DNA of 64,000 bases from Lantana camara. Taxonomy: Eukaryota > Streptophyta > Magnoliopsida > Lamiales > Verbenaceae. Below the pieces are notes generated by a model, which worked only from the letters and a program-made list of their open reading frames with translations, did not search any database and was not told where the DNA came from. The position numbers were made by a program, and so were the translations under genes. Location of the stretch: NCBI GenBank assembly GCA_037501455.1, contig CM074865.1:40654501-40718500 (forward strand), written 5' to 3'. Below, in pieces: positions 11,278-22,754 of this stretch (positions within the stretch are counted from its first letter, which is position 1; the number at the start of each line of letters is the position of its first letter).

Positions 11278-13239
11278 TGTAACAGCCCAAAACAGGGTCT
11301 GGATGAAAACAGTAAGTTAAGGGCATTGGTAAAGCGTTTATAGACCGTGATCCAACTTTTTGAATCATCATGCATTGCATTCTTACATGAACTTTGTGCT
11401 CGTATATGATCTGACATGCTTTAAGGGGGAATTCTTGACCTTTGATACAGTTTACTATTCATAACCCGAGCCTACCTTGTTCATATTGCTACTCGAACCC
11501 TAGAGGTTCATCACACATGTTTCCCAATTGTTTGAACTTGTTTCCCGAACTCAGAAAGTCTTTCTTGAGCCATAAGGGTATTTTTGGAACTTACCGACCA
11601 AAGTTACTATTCATCAGAAAATAAGCTTTTGATTCTGATACCTTTTCCTACCCAAGTTACAGTCGAATCGATCCTTGAGTCGAGACGAGTCTTTTGAAAT
11701 CATTCTTGGCTTGGAAATCCATTCCGGAACTTTGTTTTATTGAAAACGTTTTTGAAAACCCTAGTTTACTATTCCTTTTACGAACGGTTTTCATTCGGAA
11801 AATGTTTTCTCTTCGGATTTGCACTACTTGAGCTATTTCAAGATTTTTGAGATGTTTTACAACTCTTGATTCAAGTCCTATCTTGAAATTTTGAAGCGTA
11901 CGTTCGTACGTGAGAATTCACTATTCATCCTACGTTTTCAACTTTTTAACGGTAAAACGTTTTATAGTCGATTTTGGACTCAAAACGCTTCTCGATTTAT
12001 TTCTTGAATTTTGGAAGCAATCCGGACTTGAAAATCATTCTAGAAAGTCGTTTTTCACTCGTGTTGAGTTTCGAGCTCAAAACTTTTATTCACTAAAACT
12101 AATGTATCTTTCAAACGGTAAATCCGATTTCGACGAATGAATATGCGTTTCGAAGCTAATTTTCTTGCCGTCGGAATGGTTATACTTCCAACCACTTATC
12201 CTCGAGTCTTGGACAACAAAATTACAGAAATACCCCCAGCAGTCCAATTTTACCTTCATAATCCCTAAAGCTTCTAGAAGATACAAGTGGATGAACTCTT
12301 GTTTTGCTCTCCTACCCTTAAGCCATCTCTATTTGCAAGGTGAGGGGCTTCTTCACAACTATAAATACCCCTCCCATGGCATTTCATTCCTTGCTCAAAG
12401 TTGTGTTAACAACACCCTTTCTCTCCCTCTCCTCCCCCTCTTGCCGTCGGCACTCCCCCCCTCTAGAGCTAGGTTTGTTTTATTTTATGCTTTAGTTTAT
12501 GTTCTGTTTAGTTTAGTTTATGTTTTTATGTTATGGTATGTTTATATTATGTTTAGGTTGGGTCTTAGGGTCTTCCCTAAGCCATATAGGATTTTATTTT
12601 ATGCATTTATTATATAGTTTTCACGATATGTTTTAATAGATGTTTATATGTTTTAATTGTTTAGTATATGCTTGAATATGTTATGAATTGCTCTAGTATA
12701 TGCTATGATCATGTGATATGGTTGTTATATTATGAGAATTGATGCATGATTATGGAATTTGAATTATGTTCATGCATGTTAGCTAATGGAATAGTGATTT
12801 ACAATTAATTATGTCACAACTTGTTACATGTTGGTATTGAATTAAATTGTTACATGTTACATGCCTAAAGGTTCATGATATATGATATGATATGATATGA
12901 TATATATTGTGACATGTTGTCACATTGTTATATGATTCTTGAATTATGAATTGAGCTTATGTTATGATATGAATTAATGGATTAGTACCTTGATCATATG
13001 TTATACACTTTAATAGTGTCACATGTTATAACCTAAGATAGAATAGTGTTTCATAACTTTATCTTATGCCTTAATTGGATCTCTTAACCATAGGTTATAC
13101 CTTTAACCTAGATCACTCTTGATTATTATAACATGAACTTGAAACTATAGGTTATAATCAAGATCATAATTTAATTAGGGTGTGTGTGTGTGCGCATACC
13201 GTGTGTGTGGGTGTGTGTATAGTAAGGGTTTGACCCGAC
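11278..13239 (+). mobile_element. Truncated 5' LTR of Gyp-C
   Basis: It matches 16134-18101 of the 3' LTR nearly base for base, with few differences, so the element is fairly young. It starts TGTAACAGCCC. Four ACTATTC words recur about 155 bp apart (11454, 11606, 11768, 11920). A GT/TG microsatellite lies near 13180-13220. The reading frame at 12165-12617 is shared with the 3' LTR but spans a TATA box and is not a gene. The LTR's right half is deleted. Confidence 0.9.
12360..12367 (+). promoter_or_regulatory. TATA box of Gyp-C 5' LTR
   Basis: TATAAATA followed by CCCCTCCC, about 1.08 kb into the LTR. The same box is at 17216-17223 in the 3' LTR. It is the best match to a plant RNA polymerase II TATA box in this LTR. 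Confidence 0.7.
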
Positions 13240-13240
13240 C

Positions 13241-16130
13241 GAGAGTTTGGATTCATTACCCCCTGACCGAGAGTTGGAGTTTACGATAGAAACGATATCA
13301 GGAGCTGAGCCGTACTCCAAGACACCTTACAGAATGGCTCCAGCTGAATTGGAAGAACTAAGGAAGCAATTGGATGAACTGATAGAGTCTGGATATGTTC
13401 GACCGAGCACATCGCCGTGGGGAGCGCCTGTACTTTTTGTTAAGAAGAAGGATGGATCATTGCGTTTATGCATTGACTATCGGGAGCTGAACAGGATGAC
13501 AATCAAGAATAACTATCCTCTCCCTCATATCGAAGAGTTGTTCGATATACTTCAAGGATCGAAGGTTTACTCCAAGTTAGATCTTAGACAAGGGTATTAT
13601 CAATTGAAGATCAGGGAAGCAGATATTCTGAAGACTGCTTTCAACAACCGATACGGACATTATGAGTTTGTGGTAATGTCGTTTGGTTTGACGAACGCAC
13701 CAGCTGCATTCATGGATATGATGCACCGTATATTCAAGCCGTTTCTCGACAAGTTTGTAGTGATCTTCATCGACGATATTGGTATTTTCAAAAACACCGG
13801 AGGAACATGTTGAGCATCTTGGAATCGTGTTACGCACTTTGCTGGATCACAAGCTATATGCAAAGTTCAGCAAATGTGAGTTCTGGCTTGAGAGAGTTAC
13901 GTTTCTCGGACATATCATATCAGGATCTGGAATCGAAGTAGATCCCTCGAAGATCGAAACGATTATGGATTGGAAGTCACCGAAGAATCCTTCAGATGTG
14001 AGGAGTTTTCTGGGATTAGCTGGCTACTACCGGAGGTTTGTCAAAGATTTCTCGAAGATAGCTACACCTCTCACTAAGTTGACAAAGAAAGAAGGGAAGT
14101 TCGAATAGACTGAGAAGTGTGAGCAAAGTTTTCAAAAATTGAAAGAGATGCTAACAACTGCACCCGTGTTAGCGTTACCAGAAGGAAAAGAAGGATACAC
14201 TGTTTACACCGATGCTTCGAAAGAAGGACTAGGAGGAGTTTTGATGCAGAATGGAAAAGTGATTGTGTATGCATCAAGGAAACTCAAAACGCATGAAGTT
14301 AACTACCCGACACATGATTTGGAGTTAGCAGCGATAATTTTCGCTCTGGGAAAGTGGAGACATTACCTGTATGGAGTTACGTTTGAGATCTTTACTGATC
14401 ATAAGAGCCTGCGATATCTATTCACTCAGAAGGAGTTGAATATGCGACAGAGGAGATGGATGGAATTTCTGGAGGACTACGATTGCATTATTCAATACCA
14501 TCCAGGAAAGGCCAATGTTGTAGCCGATGCACTAAGCAGGAAAGTTCATTTGGCACAGATTTCTGCCAATGCCTAGGTTGATCAAAGAGAAAGAATAGAG
14601 GTGATAACTAAAGCTCGAATTGAGAACGTTGTGATGATATCACCATTGAAAGAACAAGTGTTGGAAGCACAGAAGAACGATGAGTGGATCAAGAAATGCC
14701 TCGAATCTAAGGAGAAGGATGATGAGACTAAGTTCAGGGTTGATGAACATGGAATATTGAGGTACGAAGGTCGAGTATGCGTGCCAACTGTTTTGAGGAA
14801 AGAGATTCTCGACGAAGCGCATAAGACTAAGTACACGATACATCTCGGAGGTACTAAGATGTATCAAGATGTTAAGACACAATTCTGGTGGAATGGAATG
14901 AAGAGAGACATAGCCCACTATGTCAAGAAGTGTTTAACTTGTCAGAAAGTTAAAGCTGAGCACCAGAAGCCGAGTGGGAAGTTACAACCATTACCGATTC
15001 CGACTTGGAAGTGGGAGTAAATCACGATGGATTTTGTCACTTGATTACCCAAAGTCAGAGGAGGACAAGATAGTATCTGGGTGATCATTGATCGATTGAC
15101 AAAGTCAGCACACTTTTTGCCAGTAAAGACAACGGATAAGGTCAGCACGTTGGCAAAGCTGTATCAACAAGAGATTGTTAGACTACATGGAGTTCCAAAC
15201 AGTATAGTGTCAGACAGAGATCCGAAATTCACGTTGCAATTATGGAAAGAAATTCAGACTCTGATGGGAACGAAGTTGAACTTCAGTACTGCAGCGCATC
15301 CTCAGACGGATGGACAATCAGAAAGGATGATTAAGTACTTGGAAGATATGCTAAGAGATTGCGCTTTGGACTTCCAGGAAAGTTGGAAAGAGTGTTTACC
15401 TCTTGTGGAGTTTGCATACAATAATAGTTATCAAGCTTCTATTAAAGCTGCTCCATATGAAGCCTTGTATGGAAGAAAATGTAGATCCCCATTGTACTGG
15501 GATTTGGATGAAGCGAGATGTACTGAGGAAGGACCAATCAGAGTGAATTCTGCTAAGTGGATAAGAGAAGCGACAGAAAAGATTCAGATCATTCGTCAGA
15601 GAATGAAAGCTGCCCAGGACAGGCAGAAGAGTTATGCTGATCGACGAAGAAGGGATTTGGAATTCGCAGTGGGCGAAAAGGTATTTCTGAAGGCATCACC
15701 AAGGAAAGGGTTTTTCTAAATTGGAAAAGGAGGAAAGCTAAACCCAAGATATGTTGGACCGTATGAGATACTGGAGAGAGTCGGACCGAGTGCTTATAGA
15801 TTGGATTTGCCTGTAGGTCTAACAGGAATCCACAACGTATTTCATGTATCCCAGCTTCGCAAGTGTTTCTCAGATGAGATAGAGGTTGTGCCGGTAGAGG
15901 AGATACGGTTGGAACCGGATTTGACTTATGTTTTGAAGCCCGCTAAGATTCTTGATAAGAAGTTTCAGGAGCTGAGGAATAGGAAGATTCCTTTGGTAAA
16001 AGTCCTTTGGAAGGGACATGGGACAGAAGAGGCAACCTGGGAGATAGAAGAGAAAATGCAGAAGCATCACCCCGAGTTATTTGCGGTTACAGCGGAAGAA
16101 TCTGCGGACAGATTCTCTTTAAGGAGGGGT
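13241..16130 (+). pseudogene. Gyp-C pol remnant: reverse transcriptase, RNase H, integrase, chromodomain-like end
   Basis: It begins mid-polyprotein at SLPPDREL with no ATG. Domains in order: reverse transcriptase ([29 protein letters not shown], catalytic FIDDI near 13770), RNase H ([14 protein letters not shown] near 14200), integrase zinc-binding region (C-LTC near 14935), integrase core (DRDPKF near 15220, QTDGQSER near 15305), and a C-terminal VKVLWKGHGTEEATWE segment of chromodomain type near 15995. Damage: a frameshift just after FIDDI (~13785), stops at 14106, 14574, 15018 and about 15042, and a frameshift near 15715. It cannot encode a working enzyme. The closest relative in the window is Gyp-B. 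Gypsy chromovirus assignment is firm; a Tekay/Del-like lineage is a guess. Confidence 0.93.
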
Positions 16131-16133
16131 GAT
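16098..16133 (+). other. Polypurine tract of Gyp-C with upstream hairpin
   Basis: GAATCTG (16098-16104), loop CGGA and CAGATTC (16109-16115) form a perfect hairpin, extended by A16097-T16116. CTCTTTAAGGAGGGGTGA then leads to the LTR at 16134. Relative to Gyp-B the sixth stem pair is T-A in place of C-G, so pairing is kept while sequence changes. The PPT is interrupted (GGAGGGG). Confidence 0.85.
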
Positions 16134-17215
16134 TGTAATAGCCCAAAACAGGGCCTGGATGAAAACAGTATATTAATGGCATTGGTAAAGCGTTTATAGA
16201 CCGTGATCCAACTTTTTGAATCATCATGCATTGCATTCTTACATGAACTTTGTGCTCGTATATGATCTGACATGCTTTAAGGGGGAATTCTTGACCTTTG
16301 ATACAGTTTACTATTCATAACCCGAGCCTACCTTGTTCATATTGCTACTCGAACCCTAGAGGTTCATCACACATGTTTCCCAATCGTTTGAACTTGTTTC
16401 CCGAACTCAGAAAGTCTTTCTTGAGCCATAAGGGTATTTTTGGAACTTACCGACCAAAGTTACTATTCATCAGAAAATAAGCTTTTGATTCTGATACCTT
16501 TTCCTACCCAAGTTACAGTCGAATCGATCCTTGAGTCGAGACGAGTCTTTTGAAATCATTCTTGGCTTGGAAATCCATTCCGGAACTTTGTTTTATTGAA
16601 AACGTTTTTGAAAACCCTAGTTTACTATTCCTTTTACGAACGGTTTTCATTCGGAAAATGTTTTCTCTTCGGATTTGCACTACTTGAGCTATTTCAAGAT
16701 TTTTGAGATGTTTTACAACTCTTGATTCAAGTCCTAGCTTGAAATTTTGAAGCGTACGTTCGTACGTGAGAATTCACTATTCATCCTACGTTTTCAACTT
16801 TTTAACGGTAAAACGTTTTATAGTCGATTTTGGACTCAAAACGCTTCTCGATTTATTTCTTGAATTTTGGAAGCAATCCGGACTTGAAAATCATTCTAGA
16901 AAGTCGTTTTTCACTCGTGTTGAGTTTCGAGCTCAAAACTTTTATTCACTAAAACTAATGTATCTTTCAAACGGTAAATCCGATTTCGACGAATGAATAT
17001 GCGTTTCGAAGCTAATTTTCTTGCCGTCAGAATGGTTATACTTCCAGCCACTTATCCTCGAGTCTTGGGTAACAAAATTACCAAAATACCCCCAGCAGTC
17101 CCATTTTACCTTCATAATCCCTAAAGCTTCTAGAAGATACAAGTGGATGAACTCTTGTTTTGCTCTCCTACCCTTAAGCCATCTCTATTTGCAAGGTGAG
17201 GGGCTTCTTCACAAC

Positions 17216-17223
17216 TATAAATA
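17216..17223 (+). promoter_or_regulatory. TATA box of Gyp-C 3' LTR
   Basis: TATAAATA in the same context as 12360-12367 of the truncated left LTR. Confidence 0.65.
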
Positions 17224-18114
17224 CCCCTCCCATGGCATTTTATTCCTTGCTCAAAGTTGTGTTAACAACACCCTTTCTCTCCCTCTCCTCCCCCTCTTGC
17301 CGTCGGCACTCCCCCCCTCTAGAGCTAGGTTTGTTTTATTTTATGCTTTAGTTTATGTTATGTTTAGTTTAGTTTATGTTTTTATGTTATGGTATGTTTA
17401 TATTATGTTTAGGTTGGGTCTTAGGGTCTTCCCTAAGCCATATAGGATTTTATTTTATGCATTTATTATATAGTTTTCACAATATGTTTTAATAGATGTT
17501 TATATGTTTTAATTGTTTAGTATATGCTTGAATATGTTATGAATTGCTCTAGTATATGCTATGATCATGTGATATGGTTGTTATATTATGAGAATTGATG
17601 CATGATTATGGAATTTGAATTATGTTCATGCATGTTAGCTAATGGAATAGTGATTTACAATTAATTATGTCACAACTTGTTACATGTTGGTATTGAATTA
17701 AATTGTTACATGTTACATGCCTAAAGGTTCATGATATATGATATGATATGATATGATATATGTTGTGACATGTTGTCACATTGTTATATGATTCTTGAAT
17801 TATGAATTGAGCTTATGTTATGATATGAATTAATGGATTAGTACCTTGATCATATGTTATACACTTTAATAGTGTCACATGTTATAACCTAAGATAGAAT
17901 AGTGTTTCATAACTTTATCTTATGCCTTAATTGGATCTCTTAACCATAGGTTATACCTTTAACCTAGATCACTCTTGATTATTATAACATGAACTTGAAA
18001 CTATAGGTTATAATCAAGATCATAATTTAATTAGGGTGTGTGTGTGTGTGCATACCGTGTGTGTGGGTGTGTGTGTATAGTAAGGGTTTGACCCGACCAT
18101 TTGACCCGACATGT

Positions 18115-18174
18115 GAATAGTAATCATGAATAGTAATCTGGAATAGTACTTTTGAATAGTGCTTTTGAATAGTA
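18115..18174 (+). repeat. GAATAGT short tandem repeat
   Basis: Five GAATAGT words at 18115, 18128, 18141, 18154 and 18168, a 13-14 bp period. They are the reverse complement of the ACTATTC words spaced through the first kilobase of the same LTR. Confidence 0.8.
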
Positions 18175-19223
18175 AAAATGAAATAAACTTGTGCTTTCTT
18201 AATAGACATTTGCACCTAGGGTTTCCATATCCAGGGTCTAAAATGTTATTTCTTTCGTGGACTTCTTTCATAACTTAAGGTTTTCGATAGGATTCATAAT
18301 TTGACTAAAGCTTACTCGGTTATAGTAAGATCATAGTCTCACGTTAAGAGTAACTCACTTTGACGTATTCCTTTGTGTGTTACCTTTCTTGAATACCTTA
18401 AATGGTATTACTCTCTTGTGTTACATGTTCTTTACTTGTTCCTTGTTCATTGTTTCATGCATTTCATATGCTTCTTGGTTAGTAGTGGGTCTTAGTTCTT
18501 AAGCTCACTCTAGTACACCACCTACAGGAGTTAAAGTTGAGCACTGGGATCCCCAGGGCACCGCATAATCTGTCTACCTGCCTTTTGTTACTATTAGGTG
18601 AGGTGAAGTTATAAATGTTTTCCAACTGAAACCACGATTATACTATCGTATCATATGTTTTGAAATTCAAAGCTAAACCTCGTTTTGAACTATCCCTTTT
18701 ATCGGGACATTCTTTTGAAAGGATCATTCATACTTTAATAGTATACCTTGATCTACAGCACATGTTTTCCAAAGTTTTGCATTCTTGTTCAAAGACAGTT
18801 ACATGTTCTGCATATGTTTTCAAAGTACAGTTTACAGACAGAATCACATGTTTTCAGACAGAATCATATGTTTTACAGACAACATCATATGTTACAGTTA
18901 CAGTTTCACATGTTATAGTTAGCATACTGGAGTGATACTCTGGTCACTGCTAATCTTAAATGCAAGCATACAGTTTACAGTTTGGGCCCGGCGGTTATGC
19001 GTGGAGGTGATGCTCGGGAGGTGAGCGCCAACGACATCACCAATACCGGCCGCCACACTTAGACTATTGACACCGACTTTTAACAGGAGGTTTGTTAAGT
19101 CAGGACAATCTGTCTGGGAACGGACAGCAAATCTGTTCCCATTACATGTTTACAGGTCGCCTAGGGCTAGCTACCCGAAGTGACAACCGGTGGAGGATGG
19201 TGCATGTTTGTATGTGTTGGTAT

Positions 19224-19383
19224 GAGTTGTTGTTGACCTTGGTCCAATAGTCTAATGTGTGCGGAGTTGTTGTTGACCCTGGTCCAATGCTCTACTTTAT
19301 GTGGGGTTATTATTGATCTTGGTCCGATACTCTACTATACGTGGAATTATTGTTGATCCTGGTCCGATGCTCTACCAAATCAT
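19224..19383 (+). repeat. Four 40-bp tandem repeats in Gyp-C LTR
   Basis: Units start at 19224, 19264, 19304 and 19344. Each holds TTGTTGA-C-TGGTCCAAT (later units TTATTGATC-TGGTCCGAT) and a TCTA block. The first pair and second pair differ as groups (GACC/CCAAT against GATC/CCGAT), as if a two-unit block had formed and then diverged. Confidence 0.85.
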
Positions 19384-20242
19384 GTTTTCTGGAGTAAAGA
19401 TGGAGGAGCCTAGCTTGCGGGCAAAATTCTGTTTCATAAAGGATGGTTCATATCTGGAAAAGTTCACTTTACCTTATCCCGTTTTATGAAAGAACTATGA
19501 ACCATCAACAGCATATGTGTACGCGTGTGATAGCATTCATGAAAATGTTTTATAACGTGCATTCTTTTACAGCATCGCATTCAAAAGAGTTTTATCAATC
19601 AAACTTGCTTCAAGTTATTCTTTAAAGCATTGTATTTAACAGTTCTAAACTTTACTTCAAGTTCTTTATCACTCAGTACTTTCTTTAAAGTATTCCCTCA
19701 CTTAGTCCTTTTGACTAATACCTCTCCCGTTTTCTTGCCTCGTGGTTTCAGGTCTTGCAACCGCAGTCTAGAGGTATCTTGAAGCTCTAGATTGTCATTT
19801 TTGTTTCAGTCAGGACTTAGTATTACTTCCTTTTGTGTCCTGCATATGTTTTATGGCTGCATCACTTTATACTTCTGTATATGTTTTGAATACTTGAGTA
19901 TCTTTGTTATACTCTTTCTGCTATTCTGTTACCGATGCATTGAACTCTGCTATATCGGTACCTATACGTGAATATGTTACATGTTCTGATATGCCGAGTC
20001 TCTCTTACACGATCAATATGTTCTTGCTTGTTACATGCCATCACGCACATGTTTTGAAAAGTTTTAAAATACTCTGATTTTCCGCTGCATAGCCACATCG
20101 TTTACATGTATAGTTCTGAGATAGACAGCCGTTCGCTGGAGTATTTCTTGAGTGATGGCTCACACCATTACTTGAGAGGTGCTTCAGTGCGGGGGTTGAG
20201 ACGCCGCTCTCCTCTTGTTCTGGTACGGGTGGGGGCGTTACA

Positions 20243-20290
20243 TGACAAATAGAGTTGATGGTAGAGAGAATTGTTTGTGTACAAATAGAG
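20243..20290. other. 48-bp remnant of the target region
   Basis: Sequence between the right TSD of Gyp-C and the left end of LTR-K. It continues the AT-rich region left of Gyp-C. ACAAATAGAG occurs twice, at its start and at its end; this may be chance. Confidence 0.6.
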
Positions 20291-22366
20291 TGTAGCACCC
20301 CGGAGCGAAGGACACCACATCCCCCGCACCATAGCCGACACGTGTAACGAAATGGGAACTCTCTGCACACGCACCAAGCTACAGTGAACGGGAGATAAAC
20401 AAAATCTCACCTAGGCTAGGCGGTCTAGACCCTAATACAGAGTGAGCAAAATAACAATTATTAAATGTGGAAGCACCAGGATTCAAACATACAGATATAC
20501 ATGCTTAGAATATAACAAGATATGCAAAATAAAGCAAGTCAAATTATACAAGTACTTACAAGTTCGAATAATAATCATATACATACGTTCAAAAGCTCAA
20601 AACTACGAAAATAGGCTAAATAAAATGTATAAGACTCGCTACAAGAACCACAGACTCAAGAAACCAGCACCTGCAACTCAAAAGAAACAGAGGGGGAGGG
20701 GGAGAGGGAGGGAAGAAACAACGAAGAGGGGTCAGTCCTAAAGATAGGTGAGGGGGCTAACACACGCACACGTACATATACATAAGAGCATAGCATATTC
20801 AAAATTAAAGAGTTCGCGAACCGGGGTTTGGTTTTTGCATTCTAAAATATTTTAGCCCGTGATACTACATATAAAGAAAAAGGTTTAAGACCGAAGGCCA
20901 AAATCAACCAATTTTAGAAGTTTGAAGTCCACTCCCGTTTCACGAACCATATTCGGAATCAAAATCACACTAATTCGACGAGTACGAGTTTCCAACCATC
21001 CTACTTCATATTCATAGTCAAAATCAATGACAAAACTAAAATCAGAATCAATCCCATCTTCGTCGTTTGGGGAAGAGAGGCACGACCCCTCAACCCCGGT
21101 TCTCTCGTCATAAATTTGAGTCGGGGGATCCTACCTGCTCCTTTGATGGTAATTCCTCTGGCTCAAGAAACCCGCCTTCCCATCAATCTCCCGAGGTTGG
21201 ACGAATCTCTCAAAGTGGAGTCGTGTTGATGGGAGAGCTCAGCGACCCCACAGCCTACCCGAGTTGCCATACCACTACTCCGGGGTAAGGCCCAATTCAA
21301 AGTTCTAAATTTTCGAGACTTATATTTCAAAGTCAAAATCTCGCTAGTTCAAAACACACGCCAATCCTTTTTCAAAACAAATAAACGATTATATGTCTTA
21401 GGTATATATAAAAGCCTTTTCAAAAGAGTTTCATAACAAAAGGGGCCAATTCCCACAAAATACAAACTAAACACGTATCTAAATATATATATATATATAC
21501 GTAAGTTACATGCGGACTTAAAATACAAGTAGGGTTGTAGGTCATATTAACTAAAAGAAGAAAACCTCACCTTGTCGATCAAACCGAACGAGGCGAACCA
21601 AAAGACACCTAAGGCACCACCTCCTTACTCACGGGACGAACCTTTGAACAAAACAAAGAACAAGAGATGAACTTAGAATCAACACGATCCAATTAGACGC
21701 TGAGCTAAATCATATGGATGCATATGATGTAATGCACGTCACATACGTTCAAATTTAGGCATATCGGAGCAATTAACATATCATCATAGCAGCGAAACAT
21801 AAATCAGGCTCATATCACATCAAATAACCTCATAACATATCACATTATAACATATCATGAGCATTCATGAAGTTAAAACACACAAGGAAGGCAACCGATA
21901 CGAGGAAAGCAACAAGAGTTAGCATATAAGTTCATACACGTATTCATGAATCGAAATCACATAATCGACACGTAAAACAACACATAACGAATTAAATAAA
22001 CACATAATATATCAAATTATATCATAGCTCATGAATTTATAAGGTTAAAGCACATAAGCAAGACAAAAGATGCAAAGAGAAATCACGCGTATCACATAAA
22101 CGGTTAGACATTCAAATTACGTTTACACTTGGCAAATAAATCCATAAAATTAAAATAAACAAAGAAACACATGATATTACAAGTTAATAACAAGTTAGGA
22201 GCATAATTGGGGCGGGAGAAAACAAATATAATCATAAACATAACAATAACAACACATAGGTTCAAGAAAGAAAGCAAAGGATTGCAAGCACGGCTCCGGA
22301 ACGAACGTCTTTGTAGCAGTAGCATCTTGGCCTGCATAGGGGACTGAACGGCCTTTCAATCCCCTC
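20291..22366 (-). mobile_element. LTR-K, minus strand, interrupted by Copia-J
   Basis: It begins TGTAGCACCCCGGAGCG, the reverse complement of the common long-LTR end. Read on the minus strand: middle exon 21641-21571 (71 nt, ending AAG|GTGAGG), then acceptor TTGCAG at 20671-20674 and exon 3 to 20291. The CAGTC/GACTG hairpin at 20733-20747 is degraded (GATAG). The LTR breaks off at 22366 where Copia-J is inserted. Its 5' half, including any palindrome cluster, must lie right of the window. No gene. Confidence 0.8.
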
Positions 22367-22754
22367 TATTGGAAACAGCAGAGTTTGCACAGTGGAAGTT
22401 CTAAATTTTTTTCCAAAAGCAGATCTAAAATCTTGCAATATTCGTATCGTATCATAGGGTGAAAGAAACTCACGTTGATTGAAGCTTTCTTGTGATGTTG
22501 ACACCACCTGTCAAACACCCTTCAAGCAGAAAGTCCCTCGAACGGCCTTCGATTAGATCCCAAAGTAGGCAATCCTCCAAAGCGTATCCACACCAGTCCT
22601 AGAACACGATCAAACTAGTGAGAATGCTAGTTCTATAGCTTGTGTTAGGCTAGGATATTTTACTTTGAAAACTTTTCTTTTAATTTTTCTCAAAAACAAT
22701 TAACACTTCTTGAGTGTTGGTCTAAAGAATAAGAGGAGCACCACCCCTTATATT

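Larger units (their letters stand above)
11278..20242 (+). mobile_element. Gyp-C, Ty3/gypsy element with internal deletion
   Basis: A complete insertion bounded by TGACA at 11273-11277 and 20243-20247. Order: left LTR (11278-13239, truncated), pol remnant (13241-16130), PPT, full 3' LTR (16134-20242). The left LTR stops after GACCCGACC and joins straight into reverse transcriptase. The rest of the LTR, the PBS, gag and protease are therefore gone. A second copy of this LTR family enters the right edge of the window at 63664 in reverse orientation. Confidence 0.92.
16134..20242 (+). mobile_element. 3' LTR of Gyp-C (4.1 kb)
   Basis: It starts TGTAATAGCCC and ends GGGGGCGTTACA next to TSD TGACA. 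It contains a TATA box (17216-17223), ACTATTC words in the first kilobase, a GT microsatellite (about 18036-18077), a run of GAATAGT repeats (18115-18174), short repeats around CAGACAGAATCA (18780-18925) and a 4 x 40-bp tandem repeat (19224-19383). Near the 3' end, TTAGTC/GACTAA (19702-19718) forms a hairpin before CTAAT, a pyrimidine tract and TTTCAG at 19751. That layout matches the predicted acceptor of the other long LTRs. No gene. Confidence 0.9.

Noticed and set aside
11890..11912. GTACG-TT-CGTAC as a member of the palindrome clusters
   Set aside because: It fits the form, but there is only one copy, it lies in the unrelated Gyp-C LTR and upstream of the TATA box, so it may be chance.
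12165..12617. 150-codon gene duplicated at 17021-17473
   Set aside because: Both copies are the same place in the two Gyp-C LTRs; the frame spans a TATA box and ends in low-complexity T-rich codons. The duplication is due to the LTRs.
20442..20741. 99-codon lysine/arginine-rich gene in LTR-K
   Set aside because: It is the antisense of the predicted pyrimidine tract and exon 3; low complexity.
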